Part shown: piece by piece, positions 8,718 through 18,151 of the stretch
Layout of the letters: each line of letters begins with the position of its first letter
Position numbering within the stretch: position 1 is the stretch's first letter
Origin: Candidatus Thiosymbion ectosymbiont of Catanema sp. Cochon2018
GTDB taxonomy: Bacteria > Pseudomonadota > Gammaproteobacteria > Chromatiales > Chromatiaceae
Assembly (NCBI GenBank): GCA_011392765.1
Contig: WYCW01000004.1
Coordinates: 296,038-360,037, forward strand
DNA: 64,000 bases
Reading direction: 5' to 3'
Notes under the pieces: model-generated
Databases searched by the model: none
The model's input: the letters and a program-made list of their open reading frames with translations, nothing else
What the model was told of the DNA's origin: nothing
Translations under genes and position numbers: made by a program

Positions 8718-8984
8718 GGGACTTGTAGGGTTCGGTCCAGTGCTCTGGATAGTATCGGTAGTCGGGCTCATCCCGAACACCGGCCCGGAAGCGGGCCGCC
8801 ATCTCCTCCGCAATCTCCTGCTTGGTGCGGCCGCTGACGACGGCGACCCGCCAAGGCTGTAGATTGCCCCCAGAAGGGGCGCGGGCGGCAAGCCGCAGGA
8901 TGCGTTCGATCTTGTCGGCCTCGACCCGCGGGCCAGAAAGGCCCGGCAGGAGTGTCGGTTGCGTATTGCGTCCGCTAGTTTCAT
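8718..8984 (-). pseudogene. Nitroreductase duplicate, truncated and frameshifted
   Basis: The sequence nearly repeats 6828-7095, the N-terminal 85 or so codons of the intact nitroreductase gene. A one-base loss after ARG (codon 20) shifts the frame, and the 3' part of the gene is replaced by the IS1 remnant. The start region MKLADAIRNRHSCRAFLARG is still readable. It is a dead copy. Confidence 0.85.
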
Positions 8985-9748
8985 CTTATGACTCGCTTTC
9001 TAAGAAGATTTAGCCGCAAATGAACGAGAATAAACGCAAATGCTCGACTATTTCTCCGGAGGGAATCGCCGGACAGCCTTGAGAAGCAGCTGGGCGAGGC
9101 AGAGCAATACCTCCGTCGCAATTCGCTGTACCGGCGACTAGCTAGGCTGGAGCTTGGCGATGGGGAGCTCGCACGTGTTATAGCGGATGATGCCGCTCGG
9201 CGACAATGGATCGAATAGCGCCTGACCCGCTTGCAGAAGAAAGGCGACCCTACTGATCCAACCTTCAAAAACCGAAAACCGGCTTTGGAACTCTTCGGAT
9301 AAAAGGACCCCCACTTCTTCGGATCTAACAGAATCTCCGGACGGCCGACTTCTATCGTCCGGGTTGCCGGAATGTACTTATCCACAGCCCCTTCATCGTC
9401 CGCCAAACCGCCCCCCGATCTTTCCTCCTGATCGGTTCGGATCTGCAAAGAGAGTGCTATCCTATTGTTTCCATAATTACTGAATAATCAAGGCTTTAAG
9501 ATGACCATGAGAAGCCTCGATAACGCCCTTTACCGTATCCGTAAGGAGCGCAAGAAGACTGAGCCGGTTCAATCCGACGACCGCGGCAATAAGGGTTAGG
9601 AAAGTCCGGGAACCTCGAAATCCCTAAATACATCATCTCAAACTGAAAAGGAGACCCGTTGGGGGACTAACCCCAAAAACAGGCCCCGATGCGGTTGCAG
9701 CCGCACCGAGGCCCTAACCACAACCAAACCTACAACGGAGGTTCGGTC
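8985..9748. other. Gap with degenerate coding remnants
   Basis: No intact gene is convincing. At about 9062-9216 on the plus strand a frame reads ESPDSLEKQLGEAEQYLRRN and on to ADDAARRQWIE before a TAG. It then continues in the same frame as RLTRLQKKGDPTDPTFKNRK, which looks like a decayed unknown gene. A 32-codon frame at 9501-9599 (MTMRSLDNALYRIRKERKK) has no recognisable relatives. The stretch also holds a CGCAAATGAACG repeat near 9005. Confidence 0.4.
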
Positions 9749-10003
9749 ATGGCTGATGCCAATTCTACCCTCACTCTCAACCACGAAACCATCGTCTGTA
9801 TCCGGGAGGCCCTGTTGATCGGGCTTGCCGCCTACGGCGAGATCGAGCGGCTTACCGCCGCCCAAGAAATCCGAGTAGCGAACGGGCATTGGTTCCCTTA
9901 CACCCTGCGCGTATTCCACCCCACCGGCGCGTCGGATACGGTTTCCCGGTTTGCTGATGCGCTACGCGCAGTGGGCCAAACCAACCTGAATAGTACAAGC
10001 TGA
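9749..10003 (+). CDS. Small hypothetical protein
   Basis: An 84-residue soluble protein that I do not recognise. It starts MADANSTLTLNHETIVCIRE and has no signal peptide, membrane segment or known motif. A GGAGG lies just upstream of the chosen ATG (ACAACGGAGGTTCGGTCATG), which supports the start. It lies 18 bp before the Rpn nuclease gene on the same strand, so the two may be co-transcribed. Confidence 0.55.
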   Translation: MADANSTLTLNHETIVCIREALLIGLAAYGEIERLTAAQEIRVANGHWFPYTLRVFHPTGASDTVSRFADALRAVGQTNLNSTS

Positions 10004-10021
10004 CAATCTCAGAACTCGCCC

Positions 10022-10960
10022 ATGTCTCACGATCAGAACTTCAAAAATCTCTTCGCCGGTTACCCGCTCGATGCAGTGGCTTTTGCCGCCGCCGCCGAAG
10101 CCGCTGCGATCGACGAACACGCGCGCATTATTCCCGTGCGCCAGGAACAACTGCAAGAGCGCCTGGGCGAACGCTTCCGCGAGCTCGACGTGCCGCTGTT
10201 GGTAGAGTGGCCCGACGGACGGCGCAAGGGCCTGCTGTTTGTGCTCGAACACGAGAGCGACGCGCGCCGCTTTTCCATCCATCGCCTGATCCACTACTGT
10301 GTGGATCTGGCCGAGTTGATGAAGACCGACCGCGTGGTCCCGGTCGTCGTCTTTCAAGGCCAGGCTCAGGGGGTAAGAAAACGGCTGCAGCTGAGTGGGG
10401 ATGACCAGACCTACCTGGACTTCCACTATATAAGCTGTGCCTTGGGCGACTTGCCCTACGAACGCTACTACCACAGTGATAACCTGGTGGCGCGGTTGAA
10501 CCTGCCCAACATGCGCTATCCTGCGGAAAAGAAGGTCGCGGTCTATGCCCAAGCGGTCCGGGGACTGTTCGAGCTGGAACCGGATCCCAAGAAGCAGCTT
10601 AAGTTTCTGGATTTTATCGACATTTATGCTGCGCTCGATGATAATGAACGGGCCGCCTATCAACGCGATTATCCCGATGAGGTAAAAACCATGAGCCGAT
10701 TTGCCGAACGCTTCCGCGAAGAAGGCATACAGCAAGGCATGCAGTTTGCCGAACGCTTCCGCGAGGAAGGCATCCAGCAGGGCATGGAGCAAGGCAAACA
10801 CCAAGGCGAAGCCTTGATATTGGAACGACAGCTACGTCTGAAATTCGGCGCACTACCCGACGAGGTGCAACGGCGGATCGAGCAGGCCAACGAGCAGACC
10901 TTGCTCACCTGGTCCGAGCGGGTTCTTACCGCCGACCATCTCGACGAGGTTCTGCACTAA
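10022..10960 (+). CDS. Rpn family PD-(D/E)XK nuclease / putative transposase
   Basis: The 312-residue protein starts MSHDQNFKNLFAGYPLDAVA and shows the Rpn-type nuclease core, EWPDGRRKGLLFVLEHES at about 61-78, with E-x-E-like acidic residues. YIDFIDIYA-like and C-terminal DUF4351-like LRLKFGALPDEVQRRI regions follow. Rpn proteins are DNA nucleases linked to recombination and, in some cases, phage defence. Two tandem copies of AERFREEGIQQGM lie near residues 222-255. A paralogue at 45651-46670 has a different tandem repeat in the same place. Confidence 0.85.
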   Translation: MSHDQNFKNLFAGYPLDAVAFAAAAEAAAIDEHARIIPVRQEQLQERLGERFRELDVPLLVEWPDGRRKGLLFVLEHESDARRFSIHRLIHYCVDLAELMKTDRVVPVVVFQGQAQGVRKRLQLSGDDQTYLDFHYISCALGDLPYERYYHSDNLVARLNLPNMRYPAEKKVAVYAQAVRGLFELEPDPKKQLKFLDFIDIYAALDDNERAAYQRDYPDEVKTMSRFAERFREEGIQQGMQFAERFREEGIQQGMEQGKHQGEALILERQLRLKFGALPDEVQRRIEQANEQTLLTWSERVLTADHLDEVLH

Positions 10961-11057
10961 AGAGCAAGGACGGCCGGCCATAAGCGCGGGCCGTTGTTGA
11001 AATAGCTAATGCTTCAAAGCTCTCGTGGCTCTTACTTCTGCATTATGAATCCACTGT

Positions 11058-11223
11058 GTAACTATTCAGGTACAGGATGTTGTGTACGAGCGGTGAAGAA
11101 CCACAAGATGTTGTGTTTTCATCGCACAGAAAGGCACGGAAATGCTGTATTTTCCGGCTATTATCACATCCCGAAATGCGTAACTCTTTGTTTTTTATAC
11201 GAATGGGGGTCCTGAATAGTTAC
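11058..11223. repeat. 166-bp MITE with GTAACTATTCAGG ends and 8-bp target duplication
   Basis: The ends GTAACTATTCAGG and CCTGAATAGTTAC are inverted. The flanks 11050-11057 and 11224-11231 both read TCCACTGT, a perfect 8-bp target duplication. GTAA-starting ends with 8-bp duplications are typical of the IS66 family, so this is probably a non-autonomous IS66 derivative. No transposase is encoded. Confidence 0.85.
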
Positions 11224-11280
11224 TCCACTGTTACAATTTTAAAATCGATTAAGGTTTGTTTATGCCCCAATACACAAAAA

Positions 11281-11395
11281 GGTAGTGGCTAAATCCTAAG
11301 TGGTGAAATCTGCTTGGCTCTTTTCCTCCACCGCTATGATTTGGAATTGATGACAACAGTCGCATAACCGCACCACTTAGGATTCAACCACTACC
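11281..11395. repeat. 115-bp MITE with IS1-like ends
   Basis: The left end GGTAGTGGCTAAATCCTAAG and the right end inverse (CTTAGGATTCAACCACTACC) resemble the GGTAGTGGCTAATATGTAAG end of the complete IS1 element at 52094. No reading frame is present, and flanking target duplications are not evident. It is probably a non-autonomous element mobilised by the resident IS1 family. Confidence 0.75.
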
Positions 11396-11859
11396 GATTC
11401 TTGTATTCTGTCACGATAAAAAATCCTGTTAATCCTGTACTATTGGCTGACGCAGCAGAGTCCAAAAATGCGGTTCACTGCGCCTACCGTACCATTGATG
11501 CGGTTCGCGCCCTCTCGTGGTGCCATCCTGATAAGACCTACTGCGCTCACCGCATCCTACTCGCTTTCATGGATTATTTTGTTCTTTACCAATTTGCGTT
11601 TATTCGCGTTCATTTGCGGCAAAAAAAACTTCCCATGGGTATGTACCGGCACCTGGATTCCGGCAATCCCTGCCGGAACGACGAGTTGGATGCTAAAGGA
11701 TCATTTCCCCGCCACAATGTTTCAATCTTTTTTGAGCCACAAAGGCGCAAAGGCTTTTTGTCCACGGATTACGCAGATTTTCACAAATTTAAGAACAAAA
11801 AATCTGTGAAAATCTGCGTAATCCGTGGATAGAGATCCCTTCCTTTCCCTCCAACCTTT
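11396..11859. other. Repeat-filled intergenic region
   Basis: No gene is seen. It contains an AATCCTGTTAATCCTGT repeat, a CGCGTTCATTTGCGGCAAAA repeat, and a palindrome of the CCACGGATTACGCAGATTTTC type at about 11760-11830, which lies directly downstream of the SIMPL gene stop. The last could act as a bidirectional hairpin but lacks a clear T-run. Confidence 0.5.
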
Positions 11860-12585
11860 CTATTTTGTAAGGTAGAAGGTGATGGTTGTTACCACCCGCA
11901 CATCCTTCTCGATCTTCGCCGTATCGCCATGGTTTTCTCCCACGTCTCGAATACTGAAACCACCTTGGTGGGCATCGCGGATGCCCCCGACCTTCACCCC
12001 GGCATTTTCGGCAAACTCGTTCGCGGCAATCCGGGCATTCTTCGTTGCCTCCCGCAGCATGGCCGGCTTGATCTCGTTCAGCCTGGTGAAGTAGTACGCC
12101 GGGACGTTGTTCCTGATGTTCAGCCCGTGCGCGATGAGCTCATTCACCTTCGACCGCACCTTGCCAATCAGCGCTACCTTGTCGGTTGCGACCTCGATGG
12201 AGCCGACCAACGAATATTTCACCTCCACCAATTCCTGATTCCTGCCGCGGTACTCTTGTTGCCGATAATCAATTATCCCAGGTGAAATATCCTTTTCCTC
12301 GAATCCGTTCGCGAGCAAAAGATCCATGATCCGGGCCTGATCGGACTTGGATTTGTCATAGAGCGCCGGGATTTCAGACTTGTCGCCGCCCACCACCGAG
12401 TACCCTATCTTCCAACGCGCTCGGTCGGCCTCGACTCTGCGCTCGGCCAATCCCTTCACGGTGGTGACATTGATGGCGACCTTGGCGTTGTAGAGGGTCT
12501 GGCCGATGAAATACCCACCGGCGGCAATCCCGATCGCGATGAGTAAGGCCGCCAGTAGTGATTCCGTACGAGTGACTCGGTTCAT
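11860..12585 (-). CDS. SIMPL (DUF541) domain periplasmic protein
   Basis: The 241-residue protein begins with an N-terminal membrane or signal segment (LLAALLIAIGIAAGGYFIG). A SIMPL/DUF541 fold follows, with TVKGLAERRVEADRARWKIGYSVVG and a C-terminal DVRVVTTITFYLTK. Members are exported proteins of poorly defined function, some linked to oxidative stress or toxin resistance. The C-terminal third has been copied to 13471-13735 as a decayed fragment. Confidence 0.85.
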   Translation of the reverse strand: MNRVTRTESLLAALLIAIGIAAGGYFIGQTLYNAKVAINVTTVKGLAERRVEADRARWKIGYSVVGGDKSEIPALYDKSKSDQARIMDLLLANGFEEKDISPGIIDYRQQEYRGRNQELVEVKYSLVGSIEVATDKVALIGKVRSKVNELIAHGLNIRNNVPAYYFTRLNEIKPAMLREATKNARIAANEFAENAGVKVGGIRDAHQGGFSIRDVGENHGDTAKIEKDVRVVTTITFYLTK

Positions 12586-12680
12586 CTGATACCCCTTGGC
12601 GTGGATGTGGCCCGTAGGATGCGGTGAGCGTCAGGGATGACGCGAACCGCATGCGGTTTTAATTGTACCGGTGTATCTCT

Positions 12681-13331
12681 CTATGCCTCCCGACGATGTT
12701 CGCGAATTCCCAACTCCCGCATGCGTAACATCAACTCGCACAGATAGTGGATACACTCGGCATGGGTCTTGGTCTTACTTGCGGTCGGTCCCCACACATA
12801 GACGCCGTGGTTGCGAACCGCCACGGCGCAGGTATGCGGATAGCGGCGGATCGCTTCTTGCAGCTGCTCGGTCAGATCGTATTCGTGGGCTGCATTGTCT
12901 ATCACCGGCAACCTGAACACATCGTAGAGCCTGTGACCCTCGAGGCCCTTGATCATTTCGAACTCCGTAAACTCCAGTTCGGACAGGAAACCATCCCTGC
13001 GCTCCGCAAGCATGGTTGCGAGCACCAGGTTGGCCGAATGCGAATGCATCACCGCACCGGCTGCGCGCATCCGGTACGCCGAAAAGAACAAGGAGGCGCA
13101 CTCGGTCAGCTTCAGGTCGGGGTTCGTGGGTGGTTCGAGCACTTTGCCTTCAAGATCCAAAACAAAAATGTCTTCCGGGCGGATTTTTTCTTTCTCCACT
13201 CCGCTCGGCATCATGTACACCCGGTCTCCGTGACGAACGGACATGCCGCCACCCGTCCCGCTGACCCAACCCTGAGTATAGAAGTTGTGGCACATGGCAA
13301 CGATTGTGCTTCTCGGATCTTCGTTTTGCAT
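12681..13331 (-). CDS. mtnB: Methylthioribulose-1-phosphate dehydratase
   Basis: This 216-residue class II aldolase-type enzyme dehydrates 5-methylthioribulose 1-phosphate in the methionine salvage pathway. It shows GWVSGTGGGMSVR near the N-terminus, the zinc-binding HSHS at about residues 95-98, the catalytic E in the SELEFTEFEMIKG region, and NHGVYVWG with the third zinc histidine near 175. Related class II aldolases cannot be fully excluded, but the motif set fits MtnB well. The other mtn genes (mtnA, mtnC, mtnD) are not in this window. Confidence 0.88.
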   Translation of the reverse strand: MQNEDPRSTIVAMCHNFYTQGWVSGTGGGMSVRHGDRVYMMPSGVEKEKIRPEDIFVLDLEGKVLEPPTNPDLKLTECASLFFSAYRMRAAGAVMHSHSANLVLATMLAERRDGFLSELEFTEFEMIKGLEGHRLYDVFRLPVIDNAAHEYDLTEQLQEAIRRYPHTCAVAVRNHGVYVWGPTASKTKTHAECIHYLCELMLRMRELGIREHRREA

Positions 13332-13470
13332 AGTGCACCTGGGTAGTGCTTAATGTGTAGTGGTGAACTTCCCAAAGAGCCCGCGTAGATTTTCACAGAT
13401 TTTTGTTTCTTAAATCTGTGAAAATCTGCGTAATCTGAGATAAAGATCCCTTCCTTTCCCTCCAACCTTT
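13332..13470. other. Short repeat spacer upstream of mtnB
   Basis: It holds a TTCACAGATTTTTG palindrome of the AATCTGCGTAATCTG family and a TAGTGCTTAATGTGTAG stretch. No gene is seen. Confidence 0.4.
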
Positions 13471-13735
13471 CTATTTTGTAAGGTAGAAGGTGATGGTGGT
13501 TACTACCCGCACATCTTTCTCGATCTTCGCCGTATCGCCGTGGCTTTCTCCCACGTCTCGAATACTGAAACCGCCCTGGTGGGCATCGCGGATACCACCC
13601 ACCTTCACCCGGCATTTTCGGCAAACTCATTCGCGGCAATCCGGGCGTTCTTCGTTGCCTCCCGCAGCATAGCCGGCTTGATCTTGTTCAGCCTGGTGAA
13701 GTAGTACGCCGGGCGTTGTTCCTGATGTTCAGCCG
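13471..13735 (-). pseudogene. SIMPL protein C-terminal duplicate
   Basis: The sequence is a near copy of 11860-12125, covering about the last 88 codons of the SIMPL gene. It has a one-base loss near CACCCGGCATTTT and another near GCCGGGCGTTG that break the frame. It has no start region and is inactive. The duplication also carries the shared downstream sequence CTTCCTTTCCCTCCAACC. Confidence 0.85.
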
Positions 13736-13849
13736 TGGGCAAGGAACGAATCCCAACGGTTTGTAACCGTTCAGCTTCCACCTAGCCCCCACCTCGTCAT
13801 TGCGGCAGAGATTGCCGGAATCCGCCGGTGCCAGGCAGATGGCAAAAAT

Positions 13850-14058
13850 ATACTGCCACACGGCACAATCCGAGCTTTTGAATTTCCCCCTCACTCTGGC
13901 CCCCTCCCAGAGAGGGTGTCGCAAAAGTCCATTTTTCCAGTTTTTATAACATGTAACCCATTGATATCATTAGTGACGACTTTTCTAGAAAGGACTTTTT
14001 CGACAGCCTCCCAGAGGGAGAGGGAGTGAAATGCGCAAATTGTGCCATGTGGCAGTAT
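13850..14058. repeat. MITE-like element with ATACTGCCACACGGCACAAT ends, copy 2 (209 bp)
   Basis: Same terminal inverted repeat as 3001-3211. The interior differs: the nested GAGGGTGTCGCAAAAG arms enclose a segment with a TTCTAGAAAGGACTTTTTCG portion instead of the GCAGGCG hairpin. This shows that the inner unit is itself a separate insertion. Confidence 0.75.
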
Positions 14059-14389
14059 AGCAGGGGGCTGAACGATTACGGATTGTCGCGGAGCGACTCG
14101 TTTACCATGACCCCGAAGGGGTCGAACATACCAGCCCAGGGCAACGCCCTGGGTGGTGTCGGGGTTTGGAATCCAGCCCTGAAAGGGCGTGACATAAAAG
14201 CGAGAGGATCACCTTCACGGTCTCAGGTGTGCTCGAAGCTCCTGGCGCGGAAATCAGGCGGTACCGACAATGAACGGTACGCCGGGATTGACGCCTTCGA
14301 TGTCACGCCCTTTCAGGGCTGGATACCGGAATCCGGTGCCGGGGAGATCGCAGAAACAGTGGGGGTCTGAAAGGTTACAACGGCTTTGG
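14059..14389. repeat. Palindromic element with CAGCCCTGAAAGGGCGTGAC arms
   Basis: The arm CAGCCCTGAAAGGGCGTGAC at about 14174-14193 is mirrored by TGTCACGCCCTTTCAGGGCT at about 14301-14320. About 105 bp without a coding frame lie between the arms. No gene is seen in this stretch. Confidence 0.55.
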
Positions 14390-14690
14390 CTTGACATGGC
14401 GATTCGTTGGGGTTCGCAAGCTCACCCAACCTTGTATGTTCTGTTTCCAAGGGAAACCCAAGGAAGGTTATAAAGGGATTTGATGAAACGTACCTGGGAA
14501 GCCGCCCCAACCTGAGGCCTTGAGCCTGTACGGACAGATTGGCTCCCTGCCCGCTTCGCCAATACCGGAGAGTATCCGAGGCCACAAGCTATGCTCGTGA
14601 GCCTGCATAAACAAGGTCGGTAGGCGAAGGTACGGGGACAGGGAACCGGGTACGAATCCTCACTGGTTTCTGGTTAGGAGGTAAACCGAT
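14390..14690 (+). other. Possible structured RNA or group II intron-like remnant
   Basis: The stretch has features seen in group II intron domain I: several short GC hairpins, GGTTCGCAAGCTC and AAACGTACCTGGGAAGCC segments, and no sustained reading frame. I cannot match it to a specific class, and no intron-encoded protein or catalytic domain V is evident. It might be another structured RNA. From about 14700 to 14884 the sequence is ordinary repeat debris, including an AATGCCATTAAGTTAAGCG fragment at 14811-14830. Confidence 0.3.
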
Positions 14691-14884
14691 CAATCTAATT
14701 TATGCGTCTGCAGACAAATTGGACTTGCATCGGAACAGAGTATCTACGGGCTGCCATCCATGGCGCCTGGATTCCGGCAACCTCTGCCGGAATGACCAGA
14801 TGGGGACCTAATGCCATTAAGTTAAGCGTTGCTGGCATCCCGTAGGATGGGCAAAGCAAGCGTCCATCAAGATGGTTTTAAGGT

Positions 14885-16363
14885 TCAGTTATTCCACCTC
14901 GGTTTTCGAGCCGCAACGGCTGGATCGGATGCACACTGGTATCTGATTTCGTCGAGTAATTCCTCGACATGTAATTCGTGGCTTCGATGACTGAGGATGC
15001 ATATTCGAATCACAAAATTGCCTTCAATTTGAGTGGAAGAGAGATGAACTCGATTTCTGGCAATAATCGCTTCCAAGCGCTTTCGGTTTTCAACGTCGGC
15101 CACATCTCGGGACCAGCCTTCTTTAAAATATCTAAACGTGAGAATCGATAACGAGGGCCTGGTAACCACTTGGATTTCAGGGAGCTTCAGCAACTCCTGA
15201 TAGGCATATTGAATCAGATCGAGTTTTTCATCTAAAAGCGCCTGGAATCGATCCAGGCCGTAGAGTTTCAGAGGAAGCCAGGCCCTCACGCCTCTGGCAT
15301 CTCTCATGAGTTCAGGCGAGAGGTCGTGAAAATTCCAGGCCTTTCGATCATCCGGGTCGAACGTTTCATCCAACCGGAGAAGGTAGTCTCCCTGGTGAGC
15401 GGGGGCAAAGGCAGAAATCATATCGCGCCCGTCACGTACCAGCAAACACCCGAGCCCAAAGGGCATAAAGAGCGCTTTGTGGGGATCGATCACGATAGAA
15501 TCGGCCTGTTCGATCCCTGTCAGTTGGTCGGCGCCTCTTTCGGTCATCCGAAAAAATCCCCCATAGGCCCCATCGACATGAAACCAAAGATGGTATTTTT
15601 TGGCAAGCAAATCGATTTCATGCAAGGGGTCGACCGCCCCCGTATTGGTGGTCCCGGCACTACCCACTACAAAAAAAGGGATCAGGCCCTGCGCTTTATC
15701 CTTTAAGATGTGATTTTCCAACTCCGAACAATCTATACGGAAGAGAGAATCCATCTTGATCGATCTCAAATTTTCCAACGGAATGGCTGCCACTCGCATC
15801 GCCTTTTCAATACAGTGGTGGACGTGCTGCGAGGCATATACCACACCCCTACGGGGATTTTTTCCTTGCAACAGTTTTTCTCTGGCGACTACCAGGGCAT
15901 AAAGGTTCGCGGTGGACCCTCCCGGAGTGAGAACCCCTCTTGCCTGTTTACCATACCCCATAATTTCGCGAAACCAACGAAGAACATTGCTTTCCATTTG
16001 GGATAGACAGGGAGTAAATCCACCCAGGCTGCCAGGACAATTGACCAGAGTGGATAAAAGATCGGCAATACTGGCCGGGGTCGACCCACTGCCGGGAATG
16101 AAGGAAAAGCAGCGAGGGCTGGTGGCATTGATGACCTCGGGAAAATAGTTGGTGACGAGATCTTTCACCAGGGCCTCGAATTTTTCCCCCTTGCGGGGAA
16201 TCGAGGCTACTAAATCTCGGGCCAATACCTGGGCCTCCTCGAGGCCGGAAGAGACTCCGTATTCCGGGTGCTCCAAGGCATCGAACAATTCATTCAATGC
16301 CTTGGTTGTCATTCGAATGGTTTCTTCTCTACTGAAGTCCAAGGGGTCTTTCATGGCTCGCAT
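14885..16363 (-). CDS. PLP-dependent group II amino acid decarboxylase
   Basis: The 492-residue protein has the aromatic-L-amino-acid/glutamate decarboxylase fold: GVLTPGGSTANLYAL (about 141-155) and FHVDGAYGGFF (about 245-255). The PLP lysine lies in SIVIDPHKALFMPFGLGCLL (about 280-299). It would decarboxylate an amino acid in the cytoplasm, and the substrate is unclear. The gene is clearly less GC-rich than lipA or the mutase genes. It stands alone between repeat regions, which suggests horizontal acquisition. A second in-frame ATG lies at 16354. Confidence 0.88.
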   Translation of the reverse strand: MRAMKDPLDFSREETIRMTTKALNELFDALEHPEYGVSSGLEEAQVLARDLVASIPRKGEKFEALVKDLVTNYFPEVINATSPRCFSFIPGSGSTPASIADLLSTLVNCPGSLGGFTPCLSQMESNVLRWFREIMGYGKQARGVLTPGGSTANLYALVVAREKLLQGKNPRRGVVYASQHVHHCIEKAMRVAAIPLENLRSIKMDSLFRIDCSELENHILKDKAQGLIPFFVVGSAGTTNTGAVDPLHEIDLLAKKYHLWFHVDGAYGGFFRMTERGADQLTGIEQADSIVIDPHKALFMPFGLGCLLVRDGRDMISAFAPAHQGDYLLRLDETFDPDDRKAWNFHDLSPELMRDARGVRAWLPLKLYGLDRFQALLDEKLDLIQYAYQELLKLPEIQVVTRPSLSILTFRYFKEGWSRDVADVENRKRLEAIIARNRVHLSSTQIEGNFVIRICILSHRSHELHVEELLDEIRYQCASDPAVAARKPRWNN

Positions 16364-16830
16364 CCATCACATTTTTAAGACTTCAGGGGATTGGAATCAG
16401 GTCTTGCGATCAGAAAGACCAGGAGAGACAGCAAAATGGCATTGGGTTTCGATCCCTCTCCCCAACCCCTCTTCCGGCGGGAGAGGGGCTTCTTGTGCCT
16501 GCCTCGTGTCCATTCGTGGTTCTTGTTCCCGGTTTTTGTGCGCAGGTGCACTACGGAAATATACCCTTCGCCCAGGCGGCAGGTATAGAAAAATCCTATG
16601 GAATTTTTTATGCTTGAATCTCTTTGCGCATCCAAATCCTCATATCTCTATGGCCTGCATATTTTCACAAGATTGCCGTCCTGCTGGAAAATGAGGGGTA
16701 TTACCAATCTGCCGACTTGGTGATCGAGGTAGCGGGTAGGGTGTCCGGGAAGATGGAAGTCTTGAGATGAGAAGCACGGATGTGACGTACATGACTGGCA
16801 ACAACTTTGAGGGGTTTGGCTACACCGAAC
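16364..16830. other. Repeat region with a small coding remnant
   Basis: No intact gene is seen. At about 16668-16770 on the plus strand a frame reads KIAVLLENEGYYQSADLVIE and ends KMEVLR, which looks like the tail of a lost gene. A CCCAACCCCTCTTCCGGCGG hairpin repeat lies near 16461-16485. A CCCAGGCGGCAGGTATAG repeat near 16570 recurs near 17820. Confidence 0.4.
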
Positions 16831-17043
16831 TTACCGGGACACAAAGTAGATGTGCTGACGGCGGGGTTGGTCAGGATCGGAGGCCCCCGAAACGCGGGCG
16901 GTGTAATCCTTCAGCTTTTCGACAAGGGTTCCGGCCAGCATGGCAACCTGGGACAATTCCTTGAGGTTGAGCCATTTGTATCCGGAGTCCCGGATGGCAT
17001 AATAGTAAAGATTGAATCCGTCGATGTAGGTCCAGACACGCAC
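16831..17043 (-). pseudogene. NYN-domain protein, N-terminal fragment
   Basis: A GGAGG lies just before the GTG at 17043, which starts VRVWTYIDGFNLYYYAIRDS. This is the first strand and metal-binding Asp of a NYN (PIN-like) ribonuclease domain. KWLNLKELSQVAMLAGTLVE and SDPDQPRRQHIYF then follow. The family usually runs to about 200 residues, and here the frame ends after about 70, so the gene is truncated. Confidence 0.65.
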
Positions 17044-17060
17044 CCTAACCTCCACAAAGC

Positions 17061-17090
17061 AAAAGGCCACATCCGAAGATGTGGCCCTTT
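17061..17090. terminator. Hairpin terminator or attenuator before the NYN fragment
   Basis: A strong stem GGCCACATC / GATGTGGCC with a CGAA tetraloop is bordered by AAAA on one side and TTT on the other, so it could work on either strand. On the minus strand it lies just upstream of the ribosome binding site of the NYN fragment. Confidence 0.65.
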
Positions 17091-18151
17091 GAGCCGACAG
17101 CACGCTGACCGGCGGATATTATGAAACTAATCGTAGCACTGGCATGAATTATTTGCAAATGTGCAAGCGGTTTTTTGGTAATCGTTCAGTCCCCCTCCGG
17201 ATTTCGACTCGATTTTGACATAACCAATTGTTTCAGAAGAAATTATTAGTCGGTGGCCCTGGGCGTCCCGCCCGTAAGCCCTCCCACTCGGCGCAATAAT
17301 ATACAACGCGGGGTTGTTGCGTAAGGAATGGCTTCGTGCACATAATCGGCATGATAAGTGCGTCGAAAATAGCCGCCTTCCACATGCGGCTCTAATTGTA
17401 ATTGGGCTATCCATTGGTTTTAGTTCATGAGAAACCTCCGGCTCGAATGGGATGGGTTAAGATTTGGGACAATTCCTTGTGGTTCCCCTATACCAACCTT
17501 AATGGCAATGCCATTCATCATTGATGCGGTTCGTTTCACTCACCGCACCCTACGGGCTGAATGTCAACCCTCCCTAGCGAGGCTCTGCCTCAGACCGACG
17601 AGGCATGAAGACCCCAAAAGCCCCTCTCCGTAAGGCCCCATCTCCTACGCCCAACCAGCCGTTGAAGAGCCAAGGTAGGTCGAAATCGAAATCGGGATCG
17701 CAATCGGAATTTCGATCCCGATCCCGACCCCGATTTGTGCACTGCACAAACTTGACTCGTTTGTAAAGATTCGGGTCTCTAAAGGATCCTAGTACCCCAA
17801 CTGTGGAAATATACCCCCCGCCTGGGCGGCAGGTATAGCAAAATCCCATGGAATTTTTTATGCTTGAACGCCTTCCGCACATCTAAGGTTTGGTCTACCG
17901 CCGTAGTTCCGGTGCACCCCTGTCACCAAACAGCCCGTAGCGCAGGCGTCTCGCCTATAGGCGGGACGCCCGTGCTAAGGATGGAACTTCCGGGTAGCCG
18001 ACGGTAGCACCGGCGGTTACCCTGAAACCAACCTACCTGACAGAGAAAGATGATAAAAACAGGCTGCTACGCCCGATTACCTGAGGATTTTCATGACAAT
18101 CGAGCGCCATGCGCCGGCGAGCACAACCCGTAACCACCAGAGGTTAAGAAA
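17091..18151. other. Intergenic region upstream of methylmalonyl-CoA mutase
   Basis: No gene is supported. It includes a CGAAATCGAAATCGGGATCG-type simple repeat and the GTGCACTGCACAAACTTGAC repeat (about 17690-17770). A GGGACGCCCGTGCTAAGG hairpin region lies near 17940-17990. The mutA promoter must lie here, but I cannot identify it with confidence. Confidence 0.4.

Noticed and set aside
11009..11292. Small plus-strand frames in this interval
   Set aside because: They overlap the MITE at 11058-11223 and have no ribosome binding site or recognisable product.
14390..14690. tRNA, RNase P or tmRNA gene
   Set aside because: No cloverleaf with CCA-end or GTTCGAATC T-arm at the right spacing, and none of the conserved RNase P or tmRNA words could be placed. 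It was left as a possible intron-like remnant.
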